64,000 bases of DNA from Palsa-504 sp963835775 (lineage in GTDB: Bacteria; Actinomycetota; Actinomycetes; Streptosporangiales; Streptosporangiaceae): NCBI GenBank assembly GCA_963835775.1, contig CAWIHB010000007.1, positions 124,001 to 188,000 on the forward strand. The letters run 5' to 3'. Under the pieces are notes generated by a model. That model was given only the letters and a program-made list of their open reading frames with translations, did no database searches and was not told the origin of the DNA. Position numbers and translations under genes: made by a program. Of the stretch, positions 1 through 10,452 are shown piece by piece. The stretch's first letter is position 1; each line of letters begins with the position of its first letter.

Positions 1-1
1 C

Positions 2-1303
2 CCGCTGGTCACGCTGGAGTCGGACAAGGCCACCATGGACGTGCCCTCCCCCGCCGCGGGTACCGTCCGCGAGCTGCGGGTCAAGGTGGGCAACCTGGTC
101 AGCCGGGGGTCGCCGATCCTGCTGCTGGACCAGGAAGGCACGAACACCGTGCCGCCGTCGCTGACCGAGCAGCAGGAACCGCCCGGGCAGGAGACGGCGG
201 ACCCGGTGGCGGCGGCGCAGGAGCCGGCCCGGCGTTCGGCCTCGGCGGGTGCGGCTGCGTCGGGTGCGGCTGCGGCTGCGTCGGGTGCGGCCGGGCCGGG
301 GGCGGCGGCGTCGGGTGTGGCTGCGTCGGGTGCGGCTGCGGCGTCGGCGGCCGGGCCGGGGGCGGCGGACTTTGACGGGGTGCATGCCGGGCCGGGGGCG
401 CGGCGGCTGGCGCGGGAGCTTGGCGTGGACCTGGCCGGGCTGGCCGGGAGCGGGCCGAAGGGGCGGATCACCAAGGACGACGTGATCGCGAGCGTGCGCG
501 GGCCCGGGTCCGCGGGTGCCTCGGCGGCGGCTCCGGCGGCGGCCGCGGCGGCTCCGGCGGCCGGGGCCGGGATCCCTGAGGTGCCGGCCCAGGACTTCTC
601 GAAGTTCGGCCCGGTCGAGGTGCGGCCGCTGACCCGCATCCAGCGGATTTCCGGCTCGTCCCTGCACCGGTCGTGGCTGAACGTCCCGCACGTCACGCAC
701 AACGACGAGGCGGACATCACCGACCTGGACGCCTACCGGCGGGAACTGGACGCCGCGGCCAAGGCCGAGGGCTACCGGGTGACGCTGCTGTCCTTCCTGC
801 TGAAGGCGGCGGTGTCGGCGCTGCGGGAGTTCCCGAAGTTCAACAGCTCGCTGACCCCGGAGAAGGACGCGCTGATCTACAAGAGCTACTACCATCTGGG
901 CGTGGCCGTCGACACGCCCGACGGGCTGGTGGTGCCGGTGATCCGCGACGTCGACCGGAAGGGCATCAGGGAACTGAGCCGGGAGCTCGGCGCCGTCTCG
1001 GCCCGGGCCAGGGAGGGCAAGCTGACCCTGCCCGACCTGCAGGGGGCCTGCTTCACCATCTCCAGCCTGGGCGGCATCGGCGGGACCGGCTTCACGCCCA
1101 TCGTCAACGCCCCCGAGGTGGGCATCCTGGGCGTGGTCCGGGCCAAGACCGCTCCGGTGTGGGACGGGTCGGCGTTCGTGCCGCGGCTCATGCTGCCGGT
1201 CTCGCTGTCCTACGACCACCGGGTCATCGACGGGGCGCTGGCCGCCCGGTTCGCCCGGTACCTGTGCCAGCTGCTGGAAGATATCCGCGGCCTGCTGCTG
1301 TGA
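2..1303 (+). CDS. 2-oxo acid dehydrogenase E2 (dihydrolipoamide acyltransferase), 5' end outside window
   Basis: E2 core of a pyruvate or branched-chain 2-oxo acid dehydrogenase, which transfers an acyl group from lipoyl-lysine to CoA. The open frame runs in from the window edge and begins inside a lipoyl domain; the lipoylated Lys lies in ESDKATMDVP at nt 17-46. It is followed by a long Ala/Gly/Ser linker with GAAASG-type repeats (about nt 240-370). Next is the E1/E3-binding domain (GARRLARELGVDLAGLAGSG, about nt 395-454). The catalytic domain runs from about nt 600 to the end with the active-site motif DHRVIDG near nt 1213. An E3 gene follows 45 nt downstream, so the two are probably co-transcribed. 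Substrate specificity cannot be read from the sequence. Only the first part of the lipoyl domain is missing. Confidence 0.9.
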   Translation, partial: PLVTLESDKATMDVPSPAAGTVRELRVKVGNLVSRGSPILLLDQEGTNTVPPSLTEQQEPPGQETADPVAAAQEPARRSASAGAAASGAAAAASGAAGPGAAASGVAASGAAAASAAGPGAADFDGVHAGPGARRLARELGVDLAGLAGSGPKGRITKDDVIASVRGPGSAGASAAAPAAAAAAPAAGAGIPEVPAQDFSKFGPVEVRPLTRIQRISGSSLHRSWLNVPHVTHNDEADITDLDAYRRELDAAAKAEGYRVTLLSFLLKAAVSALREFPKFNSSLTPEKDALIYKSYYHLGVAVDTPDGLVVPVIRDVDRKGIRELSRELGAVSARAREGKLTLPDLQGACFTISSLGGIGGTGFTPIVNAPEVGILGVVRAKTAPVWDGSAFVPRLMLPVSLSYDHRVIDGALAARFARYLCQLLEDIRGLLL

Positions 1304-1348
1304 CTTCTGTTACCTGTTCTCCTGAAGCCTGCTTCCCTGGAGTCTGAC

Positions 1349-3448
<2,100 letters not shown>

Positions 3449-3514
3449 CGCCCGGCCGCCGCCAGGCGGCTCCGGGACTCAGCAGGCGCGGCGAACTGCG
3501 GCCCTCGGCAGCTC

Positions 3515-3542
3515 GCCAGCGAGGCCTCGAGGCCTCGCTGGC
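3515..3542. terminator. 28-bp perfect palindrome between convergent genes
   Basis: The half-site GCCAGCGAGGCCTC is followed at once by its exact reverse complement, giving an uninterrupted 28-bp palindrome. It lies between the stop codons of the E3 gene and the convergent TetR gene. There is no T-tract. A bidirectional hairpin terminator is the likeliest role; a protein-binding site is the alternative. Confidence 0.5.
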
Positions 3543-3570
3543 CAGGCCCGCTCCCGAGCGCGATGACTCA

Positions 3571-4218
3571 TTACGGGAGAAGCTGGTCGATGAGGATCGA
3601 TCTGAGCCAGTTCTCGTACCGCTCGCCGCTCCAGCTTCGGTCGGTGACGAGCAGGCCGTACACCTCCGGAGACGCAAGGGCGTGGATGATGTCGGCGGCG
3701 TCGCGCTCCCGGAGCCCGGGCCGCAGGGCGCCCGCACGGGCAAGTGAGCGTGCCACACGCCGCTGGCCCTCGTGACGCTGCCGGGCGATTTCGGCGAGCA
3801 GCGAAGCCGCGTCCTCGTCGGATCTGGCCGCGTCGGCGAGGATGCGATGAACAGGCCCGACGCGGGCCATCACCTCCCGGAGCAGCCCGGCGAACCCCGT
3901 CAGCTGGTTCTTCGGGTCCTCGCCCTCCAGGAGGGCACGAACCTGCGGGCGGTCCGCCATGGCCACCGCCGCGTCATCGCCGCCGACCGAGACGTCGAGC
4001 ACGGCCTTAAGGATCCCGAGCTTCGAGGAGAACAGCCGGTACACCGTCGCCTGCGGGGTATCCGAGCGGTCGCTGATCGCCTCGATGGTGGTCGCGGCAT
4101 AGCCGCGCTCGACGAACAGGCTCCGGGCCGCCTCGACGACAGCCGCCCTGGTGCGGCGGGTGCGCGCCTGGCGGGCGACTCCTTGGTAGGGGCGGCTGGC
4201 CTTGACATCCCGGTTCAT
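3571..4218 (-). CDS. TetR family transcriptional regulator
   Basis: Repressor of the TetR/AcrR type, 215 residues. The N-terminal helix-turn-helix is plain: RTRAAVVEAARSLFVERGY, then ATTIEAISDRSDTPQATVYRLF. The remainder is the variable ligand-binding domain. I take the ATG at 4218 as start. The longer frame would begin at a TTG at 4254 and would put the inverted repeats at 4226-4250 inside the coding region. No Shine-Dalgarno is evident before 4218, so the mRNA may be leaderless. It is divergent from two VOC genes, which it probably represses. The ligand is unknown. Confidence 0.85.
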   Translation of the reverse strand: MNRDVKASRPYQGVARQARTRRTRAAVVEAARSLFVERGYAATTIEAISDRSDTPQATVYRLFSSKLGILKAVLDVSVGGDDAAVAMADRPQVRALLEGEDPKNQLTGFAGLLREVMARVGPVHRILADAARSDEDAASLLAEIARQRHEGQRRVARSLARAGALRPGLRERDAADIIHALASPEVYGLLVTDRSWSGERYENWLRSILIDQLLP

Positions 4219-4225
4219 ATTCGTA

Positions 4226-4250
4226 ATAGTAGTACTATCAAAACGATAGT
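4226..4250. promoter_or_regulatory. overlapping inverted repeats, probable TetR operator
   Basis: Two overlapping dyads lie in the divergent promoter between the TetR gene and the first VOC gene. ATAGTA-G-TACTAT spans 4226-4238, and ACTATC-AAAAC-GATAGT spans 4234-4250. The region is also AT-rich compared with its surroundings. Placement just upstream of both starts fits autoregulation plus control of the VOC genes. Confidence 0.55.
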
Positions 4251-4289
4251 TCAACTACCGTTAAATTCGACCGTGATCGGAGAATGTAC

Positions 4290-4646
4290 ATGACTGGCTC
4301 GTCCACCCAAGGCATCAAGACCGTGCTGCATCCCGTGTCCGACCTGGCGAAGGCCAAGGCGGTCTACACCGCCCTGCTCGGCGTGGCGCCGCAGATCGAC
4401 GAGGCCTACTACGTCGGCTTCGAGGCCGCCGGCCAGCACATCGGCCTGTTGCCCGGCGGCGGCCCCCAGGGCATGACCTCGCCGGTGGCCTACTGGCACG
4501 TGCCCGACATCGAGGCGAAGCTGGCCGAGGTCACCGCGGCCGGTGCCAACGTGCAGGAACCGGCGCGCGACATCGGCGGCGGCCGCCTGGTGGCCACCGT
4601 GACCGACCCCGACGGCAACGTCCTCGGCTTGCTACAGGACCGATGA
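4290..4646 (+). CDS. VOC family (glyoxalase/bleomycin-resistance fold) protein
   Basis: Single-domain vicinal-oxygen-chelate protein of about 118 residues. It opens with a typical strand and helix (IKTVLHPVSDLAKAKAVYTA) and ends with VTDPDGNVLGLLQD, the usual metal-side C-terminal strand of the fold. Two in-frame ATGs exist, at 4284 and 4290. The CGGAGA at 4278-4283 suits the second. It is divergent from the TetR gene and followed by another VOC gene, so the pair may be a small stress or detoxification unit. The substrate is not evident. Confidence 0.8.
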   Translation: MTGSSTQGIKTVLHPVSDLAKAKAVYTALLGVAPQIDEAYYVGFEAAGQHIGLLPGGGPQGMTSPVAYWHVPDIEAKLAEVTAAGANVQEPARDIGGGRLVATVTDPDGNVLGLLQDR

Positions 4647-4755
4647 GTGCTGACCCCCGCTCTGGCGCCCCGGCGTCGTCGCGGGGGTCGAGCACAGCCT
4701 CACCCGCGCGTCGATGCCGGGCTGCCGGCCAGCCCACACGAGAAAGGAAAATGCC

Positions 4756-5385
4756 ATGATCTCCGTCAAAGCTTCAGCCACCCCCATCACCTCCGTCATC
4801 CTCGAAGTGCCCGATCCGGACGCCGCCGGCACCTTCTACCGTGCCGCCTTCGGCCTGGGCAGCCAGCTGCGCCTGCGCGCGTCGCAGGCGCCGGCCACCG
4901 GTTTCCGCGGGTTCACGATGTCGCTCGTCGTGTCACAGCCAGCCACGGTCGACGCGCTCATCGGCGCCGCGCTCGACGCCGGCGCGACGGCACTCAAGCC
5001 CGCCAAGAAGGGATTCTGGGGCTACGGCGGCGTCGTATCCGCCCCCGACGGGACGACCTGGAAGGTCGCGACGTCCGCGAAGAAGGACACGGGGCCGGCC
5101 ACCCGGCAGATCGACGACATCGTGCTCTTGCTGGGAACCGCGGACATTGCCGCCAGCAAGCAGTTCTACCTCCAGCGGGGCCTTGTGGTGACGCGAAGCT
5201 TCGGCCGGAAGTATGTCGAGTTCGCCGCCCCGGCGTCGCAGGTCAAGCTGGCGCTCTACGGGCGCCGGGCCCTGGCCAGGGACGCCGGAGTCCCCCCCGA
5301 GGGCACCGGATCGCACCGGATCGTCATCGCCGGCGACGCCGGCCCCTGCACCGACCCGGACGGTTTCGCGTGGGAGGCCGATTGA
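4756..5385 (+). CDS. two-domain VOC family protein
   Basis: About 209 residues with two VOC half-units. The first begins at SVILEVPDPDAAGTFYRAAF and the second at IDDIVLLLGTADIAASKQFY. Each ends in a strand of the type PDGTTWK or DPDGFAWE. The ATG at 4756 is preceded by AGAAAGGAAA, a good ribosome site; a longer frame from 4714 has no such support. It lies 109 nt behind the single-domain VOC gene and is probably in the same TetR-controlled unit. A glyoxalase-like or antibiotic-binding role is possible but not shown. Confidence 0.8.
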   Translation: MISVKASATPITSVILEVPDPDAAGTFYRAAFGLGSQLRLRASQAPATGFRGFTMSLVVSQPATVDALIGAALDAGATALKPAKKGFWGYGGVVSAPDGTTWKVATSAKKDTGPATRQIDDIVLLLGTADIAASKQFYLQRGLVVTRSFGRKYVEFAAPASQVKLALYGRRALARDAGVPPEGTGSHRIVIAGDAGPCTDPDGFAWEAD

Positions 5386-5777
5386 CGCTCCGGACCGATG
5401 CCATTCAGGCCCGCAACACGCGGGCCCCGCCGGCTGACCATCGAGGTCACGATGAGCTGGTGATCGCGGGGCAGGTGGGACTACGGGGCCGGGTCAGCCG
5501 ACAGCTGGCCCGGCCCCAACGACGTCGTTGCCACAACGACGCGCACCAGACGACATGGCTGCCACAACGACGCGGTTGGCATGAGGGACGCAGCCGCTGT
5601 GCGGAGCGGAGCTATTCCATTCCCGGAACCCGTGGCACACTGCCCCGGTAAGACAGGGCAGGGGAACGCAGGCACCCCGGGCTGGGCGGGTGGTGACGCT
5701 CTTGCGCGGGCCTAGTACCGGGCGGACAATGTGGACACCCGTGGGGGGTCTCATGGGTCACTGTTGAGGGAGGACCC
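5386..5777. other. intergenic region with a 14-bp perfect palindrome
   Basis: No convincing gene is seen in these 392 bases. They contain the perfect palindrome CAACGACGTCGTTG at 5517-5530. Immediately after it are two further copies of GCCACAACGACGCG, at about 5531 and 5560, so the motif ACAACGACG recurs three times within 60 bp. This looks like a regulator-binding cluster upstream of the ligase gene at 5778, whose own ribosome site is GGGAGG. Confidence 0.4.
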
Positions 5778-7364
5778 ATGATCCATAACAGCCCTCTGCC
5801 CGACGTGGAGGTCCCTGATCTCCCGCTCACGGAGTACGTCCTGGCGGGTGGTGCGGGCCAGCCGGACAAGCCGGCGCTGATCGACGGGGCCTCCGGGCGG
5901 GTGCTGACCTACGGCGAGCTGGAGGCCGCGATCCGGTCGCTGGCCGGCGGCCTGGTGGCGGCCGGCTTCGGGCGGGGGGACGTGCTGGCCCTGATGGCGC
6001 CGAACGGCCCGGAGTACGCCGTGGTGTTCCATGGCGCCGCGATGGTCGGCGGGGCCGTCACGACGATCAACCCGGCCTATACCCAGGCCGAGGTGCATCA
6101 TCAGCTGGCCGACTCCGGCGCCCGGATCCTGGTGACCGTCCCGCCGCTGGCCACGATGGCCGCAGGCGCCTGCGCGGGGACTGGGGTCACCGGGGTCTAT
6201 CTGCTCGGCGAGGCCGGAGATGCCGACGGGGCCGACGGGGCCGACGGGGCCCTGCCGGTCAGGTCGCTGAGCGCGCTGGCGGGGCCGCCGCTGTCCGCGC
6301 ACCTCCCGGTCGGACCGGACGACGTGGTGGCGCTGCCGTACTCCTCGGGGACCACGGGGCTAAGCAAGGGCGTCATGCTGACCCACCAGAACCTGGTGGC
6401 CAACGTGGCGCAGATGCTGGCGGGATGGCCGGCCGAGCCCGACAACGTCGTCATGGCGGTGCTGCCGTTCTTCCACATCTACGGCATGCAGGTCATGATG
6501 AATTGCGGGCTGCGCGCCGGGTCGACGGTGGTCACCCTGCCGCGATTCGATCTGGAGCAGTTCCTGCGGGCGCACCAGGACTACCGGATCACCCGGTCAT
6601 TCGTGGCCCCGCCCATCGTGCTGGCCTTGGCCAAGCACCCGATGGTCGACAAATTCGACCTCAGCCACATCAGGCTGATGAACTCGGCGGCGGCGCCGCT
6701 GAAGGCGGAGCTGGCCGCCATGGCCAGCAGCCGGCTGGGCTGTGAGGTGGTGCAGGGGTACGGGATGACCGAGCTGTCGCCGGCCTCGCACCTGACCCCG
6801 CCCGGCTGGTTCCGGCCCGGATCGGTGGGCGTCACCGTGTCCAGCACGCAGACCAAGATCGCCGACCCGCTGACCGGCGCCGATCTCGGCACCGGCGAGG
6901 AGGGGGAGATCTGTGTGCGCGGGCCTCAGGTGATGAAGGGATACCTGAACAACCCCCAGGCCACGGCGGCGACCATCGACGAGGACGGGTGGCTGCACAC
7001 CGGGGACCTGGGCTACGTGGACGCGGACGGGCACCTGTACGTGGTGGACCGGCTGAAGGAGCTCATCAAGTACAAGGGGTTCCAGGTGCCCCCGGCCGAG
7101 CTGGAGGCGGTCCTGCTCCGCCACCCCGAGGTGGCCGACGCCGCCGTGGTCGGCCTGCCGGATGACGAGGCCGGCGAGATCCCGGCCGGGTACGTCGTCC
7201 TGCGCCCCGGCGCCACTGCCTCCCCGGAGGAGATCATGCGGTTCGTCGCGGGCGAGGTGGCGCACTACAAGCAGATCCGTCGGCTCGAGGTGATCGACGA
7301 GATCCCCAAATCGGCGGCCGGCAAAACCCTGCGCCGGGTACTCCGCGAGTCCGCCAGGACCTGA
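5778..7364 (+). CDS. 4-coumarate-CoA ligase-like AMP-forming acyl/aryl-CoA ligase
   Basis: ANL-superfamily ligase of 528 residues that activates a carboxylic acid to an acyl-AMP and then a CoA thioester. The P-loop YSSGTTGLSKG is at about 188-198, followed by YGMTELSP (A5), GWLHTGDLGYVD (A7), DRLKELIKYKGFQV (A8) and the catalytic lysine in PKSAAGKTLRR near the C-terminus. The KGFQVPPAELE segment and overall length resemble plant and bacterial 4-coumarate-CoA ligases. The start has a strong GGGAGG. It stands alone, downstream of the palindrome cluster at 5517. A phenylpropanoid or medium-chain acid substrate is plausible, but the binding pocket was not modelled. Confidence 0.85.
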   Translation: MIHNSPLPDVEVPDLPLTEYVLAGGAGQPDKPALIDGASGRVLTYGELEAAIRSLAGGLVAAGFGRGDVLALMAPNGPEYAVVFHGAAMVGGAVTTINPAYTQAEVHHQLADSGARILVTVPPLATMAAGACAGTGVTGVYLLGEAGDADGADGADGALPVRSLSALAGPPLSAHLPVGPDDVVALPYSSGTTGLSKGVMLTHQNLVANVAQMLAGWPAEPDNVVMAVLPFFHIYGMQVMMNCGLRAGSTVVTLPRFDLEQFLRAHQDYRITRSFVAPPIVLALAKHPMVDKFDLSHIRLMNSAAAPLKAELAAMASSRLGCEVVQGYGMTELSPASHLTPPGWFRPGSVGVTVSSTQTKIADPLTGADLGTGEEGEICVRGPQVMKGYLNNPQATAATIDEDGWLHTGDLGYVDADGHLYVVDRLKELIKYKGFQVPPAELEAVLLRHPEVADAAVVGLPDDEAGEIPAGYVVLRPGATASPEEIMRFVAGEVAHYKQIRRLEVIDEIPKSAAGKTLRRVLRESART

Positions 7365-7527
7365 TCCGCCGGAAGCGGGCCCGCAGGCTTTAGCCCGCCC
7401 GGGGCCGTGCCTGCCCTGATCTGCCCGGACCGCAGCGACGGACACCGCCGTCCTCGCAGGTCCGGACCAGCCGCCGCCGCGATGGCCAAGTCCGGCGTGT
7501 CGACTCGCGATCGAACAGGATTTTGCC

Positions 7528-7533
7528 TATAAT
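7528..7533 (+). promoter_or_regulatory. consensus -10 box (TATAAT)
   Basis: TATAAT within TTTTGCCTATAATGG, about 38 nt before the ATG of the 13E12 gene at 7571. A perfect sigma-70-type -10 box stands out in this GC-rich sequence. No good -35 is seen at 17 bp spacing. A ribosome site (GGTGGTGG) lies just ahead of the ATG. Confidence 0.4.
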
Positions 7534-7570
7534 GGTCAGCAGATAGATTCATCCGAACGGGTGGTGGTCA

Positions 7571-9889
7571 ATGCGGAACGGGCCAGCTCACGGTGCTGCC
7601 GGGCGGGACGGGGATCCCGGCCGGGAGCCGACCGGGCTGGGCGGCGTCCCGCGGTCTGACCAGGACCCGCGGTCTGACCAGGACCCGCGGTCTGACCAGG
7701 ACCCGCGGTCTGACCAGGACCCGCGGTCTGACGAGGACCCGCGGTCTGACCAGGACCCGCGGTCTGACGGGGACCCGCGGTCTGACGGGGACCCGCGGTC
7801 TGACGGGGACCCGCGGTCTGACGGGGACCCGCGGTTTGACGGGGACCGGGGGTGGCGGCTGCGGCCGTCCAGTCCGGAGCGGCCGGAGTGGGAACTGGAT
7901 GCGCTGGCCGATGACGAGCCGCCGCCGGAGGATGAGGACCCGTGGGCGGGCGGTGTGGACCCCGACGACCTGGCGCTCTGGCTGGATGACACGCGGCTGG
8001 CGGCGTTCTACGCCGAGGCGGCGCAGGTGACCGCGGATGCGGCCCGGGCGCGGGAAAAGACCGACCGGCTGGGGCTGACCGCGGCGATGGGCGCGGTCGC
8101 GGCGGCGGACGGGCGGCGGGGGCCGGGGATGCCCGGCTCAGCCAGGATGTACCCGGGTGAGTACACCAGCCGGGCGTCCGGGTTCGCGGGCGGGATGCCG
8201 CTGGATACCGCGCCGGGGTGCGTGAGCCTGGGCCTGTTCGCCGAGGAGGCGGCCGGGGAGGATGATTCCTGCGCTGGCGCGTCCGATGATGAGCTGCTGG
8301 GTCTGATCTGCGGGTGGGACCGGGTGCAGGCGCACGCCGCGGCGCGCAAGCATGCGGCGGTGGCGGAGTTCCTCCGCCGCCGCGCCGCCTCGGGGTGCCG
8401 TCTGGAAGGTCCGGGGCGGATGCCGGCGGTGTGGGATGAGTTCGCGCCGGTGGAGCTGGCGGCGGTGCTGGGTGAGTCGCGGTGGGCGGCGGACGGGCTG
8501 CTGGAGGTGGCCGATGCCCTGGAGGTCAAGCTGCCCGGCACCAAGGCGGCGTTCCGGGCCGGGATCATCACCGAGGCCAAGGCCGGGATCATCGCCCGGG
8601 CCACCGCCATGCTGGACCCGGCCGAGGCGCGGGCGGCCGAGGCGCTGGTGCTGGGCCGGGCCGGGAAGCTGACCCCGCCCGCGCTGGCCGCCGCGATCGC
8701 CCGCGCCGTCATGCAGGTCGCGCCGGACAAGGCGCGCAAACGCCGCGAGCAGGCCGCCAAGGAAGCGCGGCTGGAGCGGTGGGCGGAGGCGTCCGGGAAC
8801 GCGGGGCTGGCCGGGCGGGAACTGCCCCCGGCGCAGGTGCTGGCCGCCGACCAGCGAGTGAACGCCTGGGCCCGGCGGCTGCGCCAGGCCGGGGTCGACG
8901 GCTGCATGGACGAACTGCGCGCCATCGCCTACCTGGACTTGCTCCTGAACCGCGACTCCCGCCCCAGCCCCGGCACCCCGCCCGGCAGCACCGGGCAGCA
9001 CGAAGGCGACGGGACAGACGAGCCCAGCGGCCCGGGCGGCAGCGATCCGGGTCCGGGCGGCCCGGCAGGCGCCCCGGGTCCGGGCGGCCCGGCAGGCGCC
9101 CCGGGTCCGGGTCCGGGTCCGGGTGGCAGTGTGATCCCGGCCGGGTTCGCCGGGAAGATCAACCTGACCGTCCCGGCCGTCACGCTGCTGGACCTGGCGG
9201 ACCGGCCGGGTGAGATCGCCGGTATCGGGCCGGTCGACCCGGACCTGGCCCGGGACCTGGCCGCCGCGGCGGCCACGAACCCGAAGACCACCTGGTGCGT
9301 GACGGTCACCGACGCCGACGGGCACGCCATCGGGCACGGCTGTGCCCGCCCCGAAGCCCGGAACGAACGCGGCAAACGCGGCACACCCGGCACACCCGGC
9401 AGACCCGGCGCATCCGGCGGGCACGACCCGCCCGGCAGCACCGGCGGGCCGCGGTTTACGTTCACCCCGGACCGGCGGGACGGGCCGCCCGGCGGATGGG
9501 GGACCTGGCGGCTGGCCACCGGAATACCGGGGCGGCCGGACCTGATCATCAGGCTCGGGCCGATCGCCACCGATCCGTGTGATCACCGGTATCAGGCCCG
9601 CGGGCACGACCCGGGGGTGCTGCTGCGGCACCTGACCCAGATCCGGTACGGGACCTGCACCGGGCCCGGCTGCCGGCGGCCATCCGCGCAAGCCGACTTC
9701 GAGCACAGCGTGCCCTACGAGGCCGGCGGACGCACCTGTACGTGCAACGGCGACCCTAAGTGCAGGCACGACCACCGGCTGAAGCAACACCCCCGGTGGA
9801 CAGCCGAGCATCTGGCTGACGGCACCATCCGGTGGACCATGCCCAGCGGACGGCAGCACAGCACCGAACCCACGCGGCACCCGATCTAG
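7571..9889 (+). CDS. 13E12 repeat family protein, DUF222 with C-terminal HNH endonuclease domain
   Basis: A 772-residue member of the actinobacterial 13E12/REP family. An Asp/Arg/Pro-rich N-terminus carries eleven six-residue repeats (residues 29-94). The DUF222 core spans roughly 230-470 (for example ELAAVLGESRWAADGLLEVA). A Pro/Gly/Ser-rich linker follows, and the HNH nuclease lies near 695-745. The nuclease has paired cysteines (GTCTGPGCRR and CTCNGDPKC), DFEHSVPYEAGG and HDHRLKQHPRWT. Such genes occur in many copies in actinomycetes and are suspected mobile or recombination-associated nucleases; their biological role is not established. The gene has its own TATAAT promoter and no functional neighbours. 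Confidence 0.88.
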   Translation: MRNGPAHGAAGRDGDPGREPTGLGGVPRSDQDPRSDQDPRSDQDPRSDQDPRSDEDPRSDQDPRSDGDPRSDGDPRSDGDPRSDGDPRFDGDRGWRLRPSSPERPEWELDALADDEPPPEDEDPWAGGVDPDDLALWLDDTRLAAFYAEAAQVTADAARAREKTDRLGLTAAMGAVAAADGRRGPGMPGSARMYPGEYTSRASGFAGGMPLDTAPGCVSLGLFAEEAAGEDDSCAGASDDELLGLICGWDRVQAHAAARKHAAVAEFLRRRAASGCRLEGPGRMPAVWDEFAPVELAAVLGESRWAADGLLEVADALEVKLPGTKAAFRAGIITEAKAGIIARATAMLDPAEARAAEALVLGRAGKLTPPALAAAIARAVMQVAPDKARKRREQAAKEARLERWAEASGNAGLAGRELPPAQVLAADQRVNAWARRLRQAGVDGCMDELRAIAYLDLLLNRDSRPSPGTPPGSTGQHEGDGTDEPSGPGGSDPGPGGPAGAPGPGGPAGAPGPGPGPGGSVIPAGFAGKINLTVPAVTLLDLADRPGEIAGIGPVDPDLARDLAAAAATNPKTTWCVTVTDADGHAIGHGCARPEARNERGKRGTPGTPGRPGASGGHDPPGSTGGPRFTFTPDRRDGPPGGWGTWRLATGIPGRPDLIIRLGPIATDPCDHRYQARGHDPGVLLRHLTQIRYGTCTGPGCRRPSAQADFEHSVPYEAGGRTCTCNGDPKCRHDHRLKQHPRWTAEHLADGTIRWTMPSGRQHSTEPTRHPI
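7655..7852 (+). repeat. 18-bp tandem repeat, ten full copies plus one degenerate
   Basis: In-frame tandem array inside the 13E12 gene. The unit is TCTGACCAGGACCCGCGG and encodes SDQDPR. In order there are four SDQDPR, one SDEDPR, one SDQDPR, four SDGDPR and a degenerate FDGDRG. Near-identity at DNA level and block-wise Gln to Gly variants indicate recent slippage expansion. Confidence 0.95.
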
Positions 9890-9914
9890 CCCGAAGTTAC
9901 CGTTTGCGCTGGTC

Positions 9915-10330
9915 AGACCATGTAGCCAGAAGACATAGCCTTGGGCTTCGCGAAGATCCAGGTCCACGGCGTCCTGCAGACGGCCGGCGAAGGCGGCCAC
10001 CGTCCGGTCGGCGTCGTAGCGGGCCCGGTTGAACCGCCGGTCCACTGGAGGACCGCGTAGTAAGCAGCGCCGCCGTCGAACAGGTAGAGCAAGGTGAAGA
10101 TGAGCAGCATCCAGCGATGGGATTGCGCGGCTGGCGTCGCGCGACAACGAGGCCCACGCCAGCGTAAATCAAGACGAGAACGGACACTGACACGAGGCCG
10201 CCGATCGTCAGCTGATGGGCGAGCCCGGTTAGCGTCGCGGTTGCCGCCGCAAGCACCAGCGCCAGGGCACCGAGGATCGTCGCGGTAGCCGGGGAGACCC
10301 AGCGGAAGCGGCGGGCAGCCTGCTTGGCTG
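9915..10330 (-). pseudogene. remnant of a multi-pass membrane sensor protein
   Basis: Three pieces in three frames on the minus strand read like one protein. Piece 1 (about 10316-10115) has two membrane helices (TILGALALVLAAATATLTGL and VSVSVLVLIYAGVGLVVARR) and the juncture RRQPRNPI. Piece 2 (10110 to about 10045) continues as MLLIFTLLYLFDGGAAYYAV. Piece 3 (about 10042-9950) is RRFNRARYDADRTVAAFAGR. These are the N-terminal membrane block and the distal FNRARYDA segment of a family of actinobacterial sensor-kinase-like membrane proteins. Roughly 100 or more residues between pieces 2 and 3 are gone. No start codon or full-length frame remains. Confidence 0.65.
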
Positions 10331-10452
10331 CCGGTGCCTGCCCGGCCGCCGGCTGCGCTCCCCCACGGAACGCAACGCTACGCCCGGACCGTTCCGGGAA
10401 CGTTACCGCCCAGCCACCGGGAGAACCGTTAGGGTGCCAGCTGAGGTGAGCA

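Noticed and set aside
3571..4254. TTG start at 4254 for the TetR gene
   Set aside because: It would place both operator dyads inside the coding region and has no ribosome site; ATG 4218 preferred.
7655..7852. CRISPR-like regular repeats
   Set aside because: The repeats here, at 44991, 53998 and 41520 are contiguous in-frame tandem units without unique spacers.
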